From assembly GCA_034440575.1 (NCBI GenBank), contig JAOTOL010001469.1, positions 436,501 to 500,500 of the forward strand: a stretch of DNA of 64,000 nucleotides. The letters run 5' to 3'. This document shows positions 1-11,985 of this stretch, piece by piece. The notes under the pieces are model-generated. The model worked only from the letters and a program-made list of their open reading frames with translations, ran no database searches and was not told the origin of the DNA. Source of the DNA: Imbricaverruca yamaguchii. Its lineage: Eukaryota; Arthropoda; Thecostraca; Neoverrucidae. Position 1 is the first letter of the stretch. The number at the start of each line of letters is the position of its first letter. Position numbers and translations under genes: made by a program.

Positions 1-356
<356 letters not shown>

Positions 357-2236
357 ATCTATATGTGCAGTGGCGTAACTACGATTTGCGCTAGGGGGGT
401 GGGGCAAATCGATTCTGAGTGGCCCACCTGTCTCTATATTGTAATCACGTCTCCAAATTTCGACCACTTCAAAGGGGACCATTTTTATTTTTTTAAATAA
501 TATATTTGGTGACTACATTAATTGCTCTTTGGAGAGGGACCAATCTTCCATCATCGTTTCTGAGTCCCGGAGTTAGAACCCTAATCCCCCATCCTGTTGG
601 AAGTTTTTCTTTTGGTATCCCCTGATAAGTCACGTCACCTACCGAAATTACACCTGTATAGGCCACTTAGAAATGCAAAATGTTCCAATTTAAGGAATTC
701 CAGTTCATAACGACTGGTGCCCTGCACCCCAATGTTTATGCACGTATACATCAGCCCTGCGTATTCGGCGCATTCCCACACTATGCGATTCTAACGTTTC
801 TGCTAAGCCTCCCACGTTTTGCTGATTTCACCTCCTTTGTCCAATGGCTACTTTTTGGGTCGTGGTTGCATTTTCCCATTCAGAGCCAGATCTACTCTTC
901 CATTTCGAAGTGGACCATGTACTCCATCCGGTACCCACACAAATTCGTGCTGCAGGGCCTGGCTGAACTGTGCGGCACCTTGATCACCTGTACGTGCTCC
1001 ATGGTACTCTTGATTATAGTTTATAGAGACATTTTCGTGCATGCTCTTATAATTGCGGAACTGAGTGGTGAAGCACTACTTTAACTATTTGTTTCAATAT
1101 TTGTTGACGATTTTGTTTCAAACTAAGTGAAAGGGAACGGGTGCGAACAAAGGTGTTGTTTTTCGTGCTGTTCGAATAGCTCAAGCCACTTCAACTGTCT
1201 TTTCAGCCACTCGATAAGGATTTGAGCCATCCCAATGGTTTCGAAGAAGAAAATAAGAACATTAGAGAAATAGTGCACATTGCAAGCATTTCAAGAGAAG
1301 AACAGTCCTTATTCTCTTGCTTGCGTGTCCTGTGTATGTGCATTTGCATCCTCTTAATTATGAGCCCTGTAACTGCCGTGCTTTGCTGTCATTGCTGGGC
1401 TGGTAACATTGCCGCGGCGGTTGCCAGTGGCAGTTGCACTCAGTCCAAAAGGTTGAACTGTTTCTGACAGCCGGACGTGATCAGCTAACGCATCGGATCA
1501 TACAATTACGTTGTGTACACAATTAGCCACTATGCGGAACAAAGTTGACGACTGCACATTGTTTCAACATTTCTAAGTGTGCTTTACTTCGCAAATAATC
1601 ACTCGACTCGACTCCAATCACTCGACGAAGCTACTGGCAAGCTATCATTATTTAGTATTCCGAAATATTCCAAAACCTCTTGTCTGCAATGGCGCCGACA
1701 TGCATTGTCGGCCTGCGACGTAGAGCCTGGGGATCGGGATGAGGGTGAGGAGAGGGAGGAGTGGGACGAGAGGAGGACCGATGACCGTTCAGGCCACCGT
1801 CGTGATGCACGGTGTGATGCAAGTGGAGACGTCAGATTGCGGAGTGAAATAATATGCTGATCGCGTCCCACGTTCGGCGACATGGTCGACAAAGGCGGGT
1901 AGTCGGAACATTTATCAGCAGCGCAGCAGGTGGCACAGTCCCATAGGTGGCGTTTGTCTTCACGGATTTCATGGTGAGTTCAAGACAGTTCGCAGCACAT
2001 ATTTTTAGATTTTTCTGATTATGAACAAAGGCCATGCAATTTTTATTTCTTTCCAAGCATCCTTGAATTGCACTTCGTTGCTTAAGCACATTTTCAGTGC
2101 ATGAGGCAGTATCCTTCACAGGCCCATGCGCCCCTAAGCCGAACAAACTTCGATTGAAATTGACATGCAAATGAATATGAATGGATCGGCCATTGACCAT
2201 CACCGTGGATGCCCCGACGAGTACGAGGCTGACGCC
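357..2236. other. Unassigned region, with one mobile-element-like end
   Basis: At 368-410 the sequence begins CAGTGGCGTAACTA and is followed by a G-run and GGGGCAAATCG. This resembles the reverse complement of the element end at 42530-42571 (CAGTGGCGTACCTAGG, G-run, GGGGGGCAAACCG), so it is probably the terminus of the same dispersed element family. The rest, including open frames at 680-1084 and 1579-1860, shows no recognisable domain or codon bias. It would lie downstream of the last lectin exon. Confidence 0.4.
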
Positions 2237-2335
2237 GGACTGGTAGCCGACTGGTAGCGAACTGGCACGGGACTGGCACCGGACTGGTACCCGGTTGGTG
2301 GCGGACTGGTATCGGACTGGTATTGGACTGGTGTG
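2237..2335. repeat. ~10-bp minisatellite (GACTGGTAKC-type)
   Basis: About ten diverged copies of a 10-bp unit around GGACTGGTA(T/C)C. It lies about 470 bp beyond the last lectin exon. Confidence 0.8.
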
Positions 2336-2803
2336 AGACTATGACCCCGCCGTCGTGACACTGATGCTCGACAGAGCCAGTATTTCGTCATCAGCACCGT
2401 CTGTCCATGGTCACGATCAGCAGACCCCCCCCCTCCCCCTCATGACGGCAGGAAGTCTTATTGCAGCGGCCACTGCGCCAACTTCACGGCCAACAACTCT
2501 CCGTTACAGCAGTTAGCTCAATTGTCGCGTATCGCCACAGCGTTGTTCGGTTGCGTTGTTGCCGCCTTGATTTCGTCACCCCGCGCTGTATTTCTGCTCA
2601 TCGTCCTACCACGGCTTTCATTTTGCGAAGCTCCCATTCCGCCGCAGTGGGTTTTCGGCGAACACTCTAGCGAGCTCGAGAAAATAAACGTAAGCAGAGC
2701 CTATTCCACGTCGATGCCTCAAGTTATCACGAGCGGCCGCTGCGGAGAGTACACCTGAATCACAGCCGACCCGGAGCCGATCGAGTGCCAGCAGCGGGTG
2801 CGG

Positions 2804-2997
2804 TCACTGGCCTTGTGCTGCCGGTCGGTGGCAGATGTAGGCTCGTGTGTCGGAGCAGGCGGAGACGCGCCCGGTCAGCCCGCCGGTACCCGTCGGTCGC
2901 ACCTCCACACAGCGCGCCGGCCGGCCGCCGGTGCCGATCAATGACCCCTGGCCTGTGGCCGGCGGCACCGGCCCGGTCAGGTGCCAGCGCGCCGCAT
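2804..2997 (-). CDS. Lectin gene, last recognised exon: C-terminal third of the CTLD
   Basis: Read on the minus strand, a splice acceptor (GTGCAG, ending at 2998) opens a 64-codon frame ending in TGA at 2806-2804. The peptide starts AARWHLTGP, contains CVEVRP and VSACSDTRAYICHRP, and ends in a short tail. The Trp, the three spaced Cys and the YIC motif are the hallmark of the C-terminal third of a C-type lectin-like domain. The exon begins with two bases (AT) that complete the single G left by the exon at 13495-13398, making an Asp codon, so the phase is exact. No WND or QPD/EPN calcium-site motif is visible, so Ca-dependent sugar binding is doubtful. The TGA may be the true end of the protein; a non-obvious donor could also lead to further exons outside the window. 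Confidence 0.72.
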
Positions 2998-3010
2998 CTG
3001 CACCGAAACA

Positions 3011-3027
3011 AGGTCAAGGTCAGGTCA
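3011..3027. other. Directly adjoining AGGTCA half-sites beside the splice acceptor
   Basis: Two AGGTCA hexamers abut without a gap (3011-3016, 3017-3022) and a third GGTCA follows, 11 bp on the intron side of the last lectin exon. Tandem AGGTCA is the half-site of many nuclear receptors. Here it may only be a repeat remnant, because the same hexamer abounds in dispersed elements across the window. Confidence 0.4.
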
Positions 3028-3877
3028 CCGGGCCAATACCGGGCGACTGGAACACAGTGGCTGCGTCAGCACCAGGCCATCGTATCACGGCGATCAGGTG
3101 AAGATCAGTGCACCTCCTTTCAGTGATAAGGTTTCCGACAGGGCTGCTTCTCACTGCAATAAAGCTAACATTACGAAATTGTCAGCTGGTGAGTTCCACG
3201 ATAGACCGACCAAAAACAAATTCAATTTTACATCCACTAAATTTGTATTTGCGCCAAAATTGGTGTGCAGGGTAGTCTAGTGCTCTGGACACGCCTGAAC
3301 GAGTTTTAGCTCGACCCGACCAACGGTTCGGAGTTATAGCCTACTAAAATATGCTGAGGTCACACAACAAGGGCATTTTGGCGATAAAAGTACTTTTGGC
3401 CTCCTCGTGACCTCATGACCTCGTTCCCTCGTGAACTTCTGTGACCCCTAGCCCAATGAAATTGATAAATTTTATAGGAGAAATACACACGGGCGTGATT
3501 TGTCCGTCATATAAAAAGGCGTTTTGCCTTTAAATATTCCCTACATGCGTCCATTCTCCGTAGTTTCTATGATTTCCGATTTTCGGAACGGACATATTTC
3601 GAATAAGTTGTCTCCCATTGCAAAACTACGGGGAACGAAAAATGAGATAAAGAAGGGTGATATAAAAAAGTTTCCTTAACAAACAAAGAACTTATTCGTG
3701 AAAGTCTTATAGTTTGCCTTATTAAACATCACAAAGTTCAAGGTCACCAATTACAGATGGGGTGGTTATTGGAGTTCATGGGCACATCTATTGTGTCGAT
3801 CAAGCGCTGCGCCTATATCATCGTCAATCAAACAATGGCATATGCACGAAGGTCAGTCGACGAGACAACTGCATGTG

Positions 3878-4055
3878 GGGCGGGGATGGCCGAGTGGTTA
3901 AGGTGTCGGGCTATGGGTACCAAAGGTCCCGGGTTCGACTCTAGCGCCACTCAGGACATTTCCCAATCCCGCGACCCACCGGCGAAACAGTGTGGGCGGC
4001 GCCATTAGCCGTGAATGTGCATAAAGTGTGTCGTGAACCAACCAATAAACAATAA
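3878..4055 (+). mobile_element. tRNA-derived SINE with 13-bp target-site duplication
   Basis: The head resembles a class II tRNA (Ser/Leu type): a box A-like TGGCCGAGTGGTTAAGG about 15 bp in, then a box B-like GGTTCGACTC. A tRNA-unrelated body follows, ending in ACCAACCAATAAACAATAAAC. The identical 13-mer ACAACTGCATGTG flanks it at 3865-3877 and 4056-4068, a clean target-site duplication that marks a fairly recent retroposition. It would be mobilised by a LINE reverse transcriptase in trans. It is not a functional tRNA gene, because the acceptor stem is not completed by a matching 3' strand and a long tail follows. Confidence 0.88.
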
Positions 4056-5446
4056 ACAACTGCATGTGAAGTGGTCGATGCATGTAGGACATCATGCTGT
4101 ACTACAATCCTCATGTTGTCAGGTGTAAAAGCGAGTTAATGAGGGTGATAAATCACAGAAAACTTAATTTCTGATAGTAAACGAGAGCCGTCCCGATTGA
4201 ACAATTGATGTCTTGCCCCCTAATACTTCCCTAAGAGAGAGAGAGAGGTATGTCCTGAGTATGTAAAATATATGATAAAAAAAGTAAAAAGGTAGGTAAA
4301 AAGTGCGGTTCAAAGGTACGGCCTTCGCTCATGGGTAAGTCGGCTGCAGGCAATCAGTACGCGCCGCGCTGGCAGTGCAGCATGGCACCTTGGACACAGC
4401 GGACTGCCGCCGCCGGTCAGAATGTATTACCGATAAGTCATCCATAGGCTTATCTACGCGTGACGACGTAATTTAACTTCGGAATATCTGATGGTCTGGT
4501 AATTGAAACATCCGATCATGCTGGTCCCACAATAAACAGAACAAGTATTCATTCTACCTGTAGGCATCATTTGCATGGACGGGCAGTCGAATCCCTATCG
4601 TAATGCAAACACACGCGTTTTTGCCACGGTATGCATAGCGTGCCCAGGAAAACATAAACATTTTCATAGGCTTCTTGTGGTTTCATTGTTCACGTCTTAG
4701 GCACTTCCTGCATATTGCACATTATTGCACATTACTGCATTCCACTAAGCAGCGCACAATCAAACAACGATGGGATAGAACAACGAAATAAACATCAGAT
4801 GGTGGAAACTCGTTTTTCCAACTTCCACATTTGTGGGTCTCCAATTTAGCTCTTGTAGTTCCATTCACAAGGGTTGAACATTTTATGATTACCATAGTGT
4901 CGTAGTTTATTTCCATGTAGCGACGTAATATTACTTCAGAACATCTGGTGGTTACTTACAACACGTACTGAACGTTGTCCATCATGACAACGGTGCAGTC
5001 TGACCATATTCAACCATGCTACATTACCACAAGAAGTACAATTGTGCTTTATTTCCACATGCAGATCAATATGGCGTACAGTCGAACACCTATTGCAAGC
5101 CACTTCTTGCTGTCACGATGCACGTAGACTGTGCCCGGAAAAATCATTTTCGTAGCCTTGATGTAACTTCATTATTCACGTTTCTGAGACTCTGCGCATG
5201 AGGACGTTACGCATGGAACACTTTGCTACACAATGGTCTATATATTAGAAAAATGAAAGCAGATCAAGTCGATTTAGCTTTGATAACCAAATCGTTGCCA
5301 ACGGCGTCGATTTCGAGTTCGCCGAAACCGAATTTTGCGGGGTCAACATGGAATCTGGAACCGTGGGCACCTTCAGGAGACAAACACCTAGACTTCTATT
5401 TCCCTTTAGCAAATAGTCATCAGTGGTCCACAGAGCCCTTTCTTCA

Positions 5447-5606
5447 GGGACGAGTAGCCTAGGGGTAAGTCGCTCGTCTCACAATCGAAAGACTGTAGGT
5501 TCGAAGCTAACCTGTCGCTCCTCTTCGCCCGCGACCAATCGGCGTGAGAGATTGGTGACGCTACATGCCTCAACGGTCGATGTGTCGTAAAACCAATAAC
5601 CAACCA
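5447..5606 (+). mobile_element. Second tRNA-derived SINE sharing the same 3' tail type
   Basis: The head has a box A-like GTAGCCTAGGGGTAAGTCG and a box B-like AGGTTCGAAGC. The tail, GTGTCGTAAAACCAATAACC, closely resembles the tail of the SINE at 3878-4055 (GTGTCGTGAACCAACCAATA), although the tRNA heads differ. Imperfect flanks beginning AGAGCC (5432-5446 and 5607-5621) look like a decayed 15-bp target-site duplication. The shared tail suggests both use the same partner LINE. Confidence 0.75.
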
Positions 5607-5794
5607 AGAGCCTTTTCGTCATCTCGCAGATACTTCGCAAATGGCAAAGCATTTGCTGATGTACTCTCAACAAAAAATTGCCCCATCATCTCTCGTCATA
5701 GATAGCACGGAGCTGCAACAACTGCATTAATAGTTCGGGATTACAAATACAAAATGCGACCTGTCAGTCCCAGGGGCTCAGTCTACTTTTTAGA

Positions 5795-7753
5795 CATAAA
5801 GACATAAAAGACTGGTGCAACTATGAGCCACAAGGGCCCTTCTTGGTTGCACTCTGTACACTCAACCAGCTGCCCACCAAATCTGTCAATCAGCCCTCCC
5901 TGTAATACTGAAATGCAAGCCCTCTATTCTTATCATGATTGTCTATGCTGTTTTTTAAAGATGTTCAATGTGCTGCTACTGACAATGGTTCCTGTCAGCT
6001 GGTTCCAGTTTCTACTACCCTGTTGGTGAAGAAAGTCTGTCTTAAACTTGTTCTGCTGTGGTTAACTTTAATTTTGAACTGATGACCTCTAATTGCATCA
6101 TTTCTGTTAAATTCGAACATTTCCCCAAGATATCCCCTCTCCAGACCATGGACAAATTTAAAGACCTCGATGAGATCCCCTGTCAGCCTTCTATATCTAA
6201 ATGAAAACATATTAAATTTCTTCAATCTTTCCTCATATGCCAGGTTGCTTATACCATTCACCATTTTTATAGCCCTCTTTTGTACTCTCTCTAAAAGCCA
6301 ACAATCTTTTTCATAGCTAGGAGACCAAGCTTGGATGCAGTATTCCAAATGTGGCCTGACATATGCACAGTAAAGCTTCCTGATCACTTCCTCATTTCTG
6401 TATGATACATTCCTATTTATTGCCCCGAGCATTCTCAGTGCCTTCTTCCTGGCTTCCTTGGTCTGTTCTGATTCCCCTAATTTTGTGTTTAGAATAACAC
6501 CTAAATCCTTCTCCTGTTGAGTCACTGATAGCACTTGGCCACCCATCAAGTATGGAGCCTTCATTTGCTGCTTACCTACATGCATGATTTTGCACTTATC
6601 AAAATTAAATTTCATTTGCCATTTTTCGGGCCGCTTCACAAGTTCGTCTAAGTCTTTTTGCAGCGAGATATGCCCGTTTTGACCTGTTATTGCCCTAAAG
6701 ACCTTCACATCATCCGCAAATTTCAAAACGTTACTGCTTAGGCCACTTTCAATGTTGTTTACAAATATAATGAACAGTAGTGGCCCCAGTACTGACTCCT
6801 GGGGGACTCCACTAAAAACATTTCGCCATGATGACTTTGTACAATTTAGCATCACTCTTTGCTGTCTATCTGAAAGCCACAATTCTATCCATTTTAAGAT
6901 GCTACCTGCAATACCATGGGCCTAAATCTGTATCATTAACCGTTTATGGAGTACCTTGTCAAAGGCCTTACTAAAGTCAAGATATGCTACATCAACCTGA
7001 TTTCCCTGATCAAATTGTTCTGTGGCGAAGTTCAAAAAGTTTAAGAGATTTGTGAGAAACGATCGTCCTTTTCTAAACCCATGTTGAGTATCTTGAATCA
7101 ATCTGTTTCCTTTCAGATAACTAACTATTCTATCCTTGATAATTGATTCGAGTACCTTGCAGATTAGGGATGTGAGACTTACTGGCCTATAGTTTTCAAC
7201 TTTCCCTCTTTCTCCTTTCTTGAAAATAGGAACTACATTTGCCCTTTTCCAATCTGTTGGAATTTCATTTTGTGAAACTGATCTACAAAATGGTATACTA
7301 AGTGGAAATGTCAGTTCCTTTTCAGCTTCCCGCAATACCCCGGCATAAATTTCATCAGGTCCTGCTGCCTTGTTTGGCTTTATTTTCCTGATATGATTGT
7401 AAACAACATCACTATCAATGAAATCAACATCATTTGTCAGATCCCATGTCACTGAACTATGGTGTACGGTCGGCAGATTGGTCATATCCTTCCAATGCAA
7501 ACACTGATTTTAAACTGCTTGCTCAGCTCCTCAACCATCTCACTATCATCACCCAATGTAGTCCCATTTACTTCCAGTGGACCAATTGTGCTAGAAACTT
7601 TACTCAGCTTGTAGAAACTAAAGAACTTTTTACTGTCCCCATTACAGTTCCTAGCTAAATCCAGTTCTTTTGCTCGCTTTGCCGCTCTGGTTTTTGCTTC
7701 ACGGTGTCTCTAGCTTTTCGATACGCTTTAGATTAACGATATTTGAAGCTTCT
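5795..7753 (-). pseudogene. CR1/Jockey-superfamily LINE, reverse-transcriptase part (broken)
   Basis: Read on the minus strand, two conceptual pieces make up a non-LTR reverse transcriptase. The first (7500-6922) has the finger/palm signature: KAAGPD, WKRANVVPIFKKG, NYRPVSLTS, HGFRKGRS, and AYLDFSKAFDKV with the first catalytic Asp. A frameshift near 6920 separates it from the second (6882-5995), which has SGVPQ(E)SVLGPLLF, the catalytic FADD box (a variant of YxDD), and the Jockey-type tail with HLEYCIQAWSP and LERVQKRA. A further frameshift near 5997 displaces the last ~25 codons. The 3' end near 5795 carries TTATGTC/TTTATGTC octamer-like repeats typical of CR1/L2 3' termini. The 5' continuation lies at 11800-11985, on the far side of a nested insertion. 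The element is dead; RT with D and FADD is clear, but the exact clade is inferred. Confidence 0.88.
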
Positions 7754-8479
7754 TTAACACGCGCCCTGGAGGAGGGGGGGGGGAGCGAAATCCGCCCACC
7801 TCTCCGGTTTTTCGTAGATAACTCCAGATTTGACCGCCCGATATGCGCCATTGTTTGTGTACCTGTCAATAAATGACCGCCGCGTTATTTGAAGTAAGAA
7901 AAATGAAAATCGACCGATACTTTTTCGAGTTAGGGGTAGCTAAAGTCAAAAAGAAATTCAGCGCCAGATCACAAATATCGTCGCTGATGCGTTTCCGGTA
8001 TATTAACAAAAAGGAAGTGTTCTTGGCCAAACTAGCGACTTATTTCATGTACATTGTCATACTACATTGTTCCAGAGTCATGTCAAGTCACCGAGGTCAA
8101 GTCAGGTCAAGTTCATAACAGGTTAACACACGCCCTAGAAGGGGTATGGCGAAATCCGCCAATACTTCCGATTTTTCGTACATAACTCCATATTGTACCG
8201 GCCGATATACGCCAAATGTATGGCGTACCTCCTTAGAAATGACCGGCGCATTGTTCAAAGCAAGAAGAGTGGAAATCGGCCGAGACGTTTTCAAGTTAGG
8301 GGCCGTTAAAGTAAAAACAATTCGCAGCGCCAGACCACAAAAATCGGCGCTGATGCGCTTCCCGCATATTGGCAATAGGGAAGTGTTCTTGACAACACTA
8401 GCGACTTCTTTGATGTATATTGCTATGCTATATAATTTAAAAGTCATGTTAGGTCGCCGAGGTCAAGTCAGGTCAAGTT

Positions 8480-9056
8480 CATGACAGGCTAATGAAGCCA
8501 AACTTGGTCAACTGGAATGTGTCATAAATGCAAATGACTGCCATACGATTGATGTCACTTTACATGTTACTCCCTATACATCCCGAAATCTACTGTTTGT
8601 CATTGTGTGCCTAAGCATTTCCATACTTTATTCATGTATTTCACTCCTTTCTTTGCGAAGCCGATTGTGCCGAGCCGCCCAACGGAGCAGTCGGGATGGG
8701 AGCCCGGTTCCGGTAACTGGAGCAGGTAATGACCTAATAAAGTGCTCCTATATAGGTGACCTGAGGTTAAATGGCGGATCTGACATCTATATTGCATCAT
8801 TAGTAATATCCAAAACATCATTAATGCCAATTTTGGAGCATTTAAACACAACCACAGCGATATATAACAATGACAAGCCAGCGACGCAAAACCAGATTTT
8901 TTTTTGCTATTTTTACCTCATTTGACCTCGAAGATATTGACCTAAGGTCATGAACTTTGCACACAATAGAGTTCACTATGGTGCCGATCCACCCTATGAA
9001 TTTCGTTGCTCTAGCCTTCATAGGAGCTGAGATCCTAGGGGGGCGGAATCCGCCCC
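8480..9056 (+). repeat. Internal module of the TTAA element, copy 1
   Basis: The module contains the stretch ACTTGGTCAACTGGAATGT through GGAGCTGAGATC. It recurs inverted at about 9660-10230 and again direct at about 11170-11730. Each copy carries GACCTGAGGT/ACCTAAGGTCA half-site pairs. Its right end is a G-run/C-run hairpin: arms of 10 bp (GGGGGGCGGA/TCCGCCCCCC) around one base at 9038-9058. Confidence 0.8.
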
Positions 9057-9659
9057 CCCCCCTCCAGGGCGCGTTATTTTCAGAGGCCCTCCAGGGCGCG
9101 TGTTAAACACTCTAACACACGCACTGTAGGAGGGGGGGGCGAAATCCGCCCACCCTTCCGTTTTTTTGTAGATAACTGCACATTTTACAGGACCATATAC
9201 GCCATTGTTTATGTACATGCCAATAAATGGCCGGTGTCTTGTTTCAAGTAAGAAAAATGAAAATCGACCGAACATTTTTCGAGTTAGAGGCCGCTAAAGT
9301 AAAACAATTTATCAGCTCCAAATCAGAAATATCGGTGCTGATGCGCTTCCCGTATATTAGCAAAAAGGAAGTGTTCTTGGCAAAACTAGCGACTTGTTTG
9401 ATGTACATTGTCATGCTACATTGTTCCAGAGTCATGTCAAGTCACCGAGGTCAAGTCAGCTCAAGTTCATAACAGGTTAACACACGCCCTAGAGGGGGTA
9501 TGGCGAAATCCGCCAATCCTTCCGATTTTTCGTACATAACTCCATGTTGCACCGGCCGATATACACCAACTTTTTTGCGTACCTGCTTAGAAATCACCGG
9601 CGCATTGTTTAACACGCGCCGTGGAGGACCTCTGAAACTTACGCGCACTGGAGGGGGGG

Positions 9660-10290
9660 GGGCGGATTACGCCCCCCATGAGATCTCGGCTCCCATTAAG
9701 GATAGAGCAACGAAATTCGCAGGGGTCGTGGGCACGATAGTTAACTCAATTGTGTGCAAATTTCGTGACCTTAGGTCAATATCTTCCAGGTCAAATGAGG
9801 TCAAAGTAGCAAAATTGTCTGGTTTTGGGTGGCGTGGCTTGTCATTGTTATGGATTGCTGTGATTGTCTTTAAATCCTCCAAAATTGTCATTAATGATGT
9901 TTTGGACATTACTAATGATGCAACACATATGCCAGATCCGCCATTTGACCTCAGGTCACCTATATAAGAGCACTGTATCAGGTCATTACCTGCTCTAGTT
10001 ACCGGAATCGGGCTGCCCACCTGACTGCACCGTTGGGCGGCTCTCACAATCGGATTCGCAAAGAAAGGAGTGAAGTACATGAATAAAGTATAGAAACGCT
10101 TAGGCACACAGTGACAAACAGTAGATTTCCGGATGTGTAGGGAGTAACATCCAAAGTGACATCAATCGCATGACAGTCATTTCCATTTATGACAACATTC
10201 CAGTTGACCAAGTTTGGGTCCATTAGCCTGTCGTGATGACCTCGGCGACCTAACATGACTTTTAAGTTATATATCATAACTATATGCATC
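9660..10290 (-). repeat. Internal module of the TTAA element, copy 2 (inverted)
   Basis: This is the inverted copy of the 8480-9056 module and retains the same order of blocks on the minus strand. Copies 1 and 2, and copies 2 and 3, can pair as long inverted repeats. It starts with a hairpin GGGGGCG...CGCCCCC near 9655-9680. Confidence 0.75.
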
Positions 10291-11169
10291 AAACAAGTCC
10301 TTTAGTGTTGCCAAGAACACTTCCATTTTGTGAATATACGGTAAACGCGTCAGCGCCGATTCTTGTGATCTGGCGCCGCGATTTTTTAAAAATGTTTTTT
10401 TAACGGACCATAATTTTAAAACTTTTCGGCCGATTTTCATTTTTCTTACTTCAACCAATGCGCCGGTCATTTCTAAGAAGGTGCGGAAAACATTGCGTAT
10501 ATCGGCCGGTACAATATGGAGTTGTGTACGAAATATCGGAGGGGTGGGGGGATTTAGCCCTCCACCCCTCTAGGGCGTATGTTAACCTGTCATGAACTTG
10601 ACCTGACTTGACCTCAGTGACCTGACATGACTTTGCAATAATGTAGCATAACAATATACATCAAACAAGTCCCTGGTGTTGCCAAGAACACGTCCCTTTT
10701 GCCAATATACGGGAAGCGCATCAGCGCCGATATTTGTGGTCTGGCGCCGATAATTTTTTTGACTTTACCGACCCCTAACTCAAACAATGCTCGGTCGATT
10801 TTCGTTTTTCTTTCTTTAAACAATGTGCCGTTCATATCTAAGCAGGTACACAAAAAATAGCGTAGATCGGCCGGTAAAATCGGCAGTTATCTACGAAAAA
10901 CCGGAGGGGTGGGCGGATTTCGCCCCCCCCCCCTCCAGGGCGCGTGTTAAAGCAAGAAAAATGAAAACCAGCCGAGAAGTTTTCAAGTTAAGGGCCGTTA
11001 AAGTAAAACAATTCGCAGCGCCAGACCATAAAAATCGGCGCTGATGCGCTTCCCGTATATTGGCAATAGGGAAGTATTCTTGACAACACTAGCGACTTGC
11101 TTGATGCATATTATTTTGCTATATAATTTAAAAGTCATGTCAGGTCGCCGAGGTCAAGTCAGGTCAAGT

Positions 11170-11740
11170 TTATGATAGGCTAATGGAACCAAACTTGGTC
11201 AACTGGAATGTGTCATAAATGCAAATGACTGTCATGCGATTGGTGTCACTTTACATGTTACTCCCTATACATCCCGAAATATAGTGTGTGTCATTGTGTG
11301 CCTAAGCGTTTCCATTCTTTATTCATGTATTTCACTCCTTTCTTTGCGAAGCCGATTGTGCCGAGCCGCCCAACGGAGCAGTCGGGATGGGAGCCCGGTT
11401 CCGGCAATTGGAGCAGGTAATGACCTAATAAAGTGCTACTATATAGGTGACCTGAGGTCAAATTGCGGATCTGACATCTGTATTACATCATTAGTAATGT
11501 CCAAAACATCATTAATGCCAATTTTGGAGCATTTAAACACAACTACAGCGATCCATAACAATGACAAGCAAAGCCACGGAAAACCAGAAAATGTTGCTAT
11601 TTTGACCTCATTTGACCTTGAAGATATTGACCTAAGGTCATGAACTTTGCACACAATAGAGTTCACTATCGTGCCCATCCACCCTGTGAATTTCTTTGCT
11701 CTAACTTTCATAGGAGCTGAGATCTTAGGGAGGCGGTATC
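11170..11740 (+). repeat. Internal module of the TTAA element, copy 3
   Basis: This direct copy of the 8480-9056 module is very similar in sequence. It ends in GGCGG-TAT-CCGCC, a C-run, and a doubled terminus CGCGTTATTTTCAGAGG followed by CCTCCAGGGCGCGTG. Confidence 0.75.
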
Positions 11741-11799
11741 CGCCCCCCCCCCCCCTCCAGTGCGCGTTATTTTCAGAGGTCCTCCAGGGCGCGTGCTAA

Positions 11800-11985
11800 A
11801 TGCAGCTTTCTTAGCCTTAATTTCTTTTATCAAGTTTGGTGTAAGCCATGCTGGCTTTCCTACCCTTCTTTTGTGTCTTTGCCTTTGGGGGACATGTCTA
11901 ATCTGAATTTCCTTCAAGTAAGATTTGAACTTTTCCACATTTCACAGGCATTTAAATTAGACAATTCTTATCAATGACTTGTTGC
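11800..11985 (-). pseudogene. LINE continuation (linker upstream of the RT domain), split by the TTAA nest
   Basis: On the minus strand the frame reads VEKFKSYLKEIQ...GKPAWLTPNLIKEIKAKKAA, the basic linker found between endonuclease and reverse-transcriptase domains of CR1/Jockey LINEs (pattern P.W....L...I..KK). It joins in frame to the part at 7753-5795 once the inserted elements and one TTAA are removed. Nothing endonuclease-like lies upstream, so the LINE copy seems 5'-truncated near 11985. Confidence 0.75.

Larger units (their letters stand above)
7754..11799. mobile_element. 4.0-kb nest of TTAA-flanked (piggyBac-like) non-autonomous elements inside the LINE
   Basis: The nest occupies 7758-11795 and starts CACGCGCCCTGGAGG, ending with the exact complement CCTCCAGGGCGCGTG. 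It is flanked by TTAA on the left and CTAA (a decayed TTAA) on the right. Removing the insert and one TTAA restores the LINE reading frame across the junction (KKAAF joined to KEASN), confirming the boundaries and a TTAA target duplication. Further termini of the same family lie at about 8123, 9057-9101, 9112, 9475, 9608, 10560-10585, 10915-10950 and 11730, in both orientations, so several copies have inserted into one another. No transposase is encoded. Short conserved frames (FELG..KVK, MRFPYI.K.EVFLA) recur only because the DNA is repeated. Confidence 0.82.

Noticed and set aside
2522..2758. 78-codon frame with a hydrophobic N-terminus
   Set aside because: It begins with TTG, has no clear cleavage region or domain, and no splice or promoter support.
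3885..3955. Genuine tRNA gene
   Set aside because: Box A and box B are present, but the fragment is followed by a tRNA-unrelated body and A-rich tail and is bounded by target-site duplications, so it is a SINE head.
7873..11711. Recurrent short frames (e.g. MRFPYI.K.EVFLAKLAT) as a conserved peptide family
   Set aside because: The similarity is at the DNA level within copies of one non-autonomous element; frames are short, interrupted and present in both orientations.
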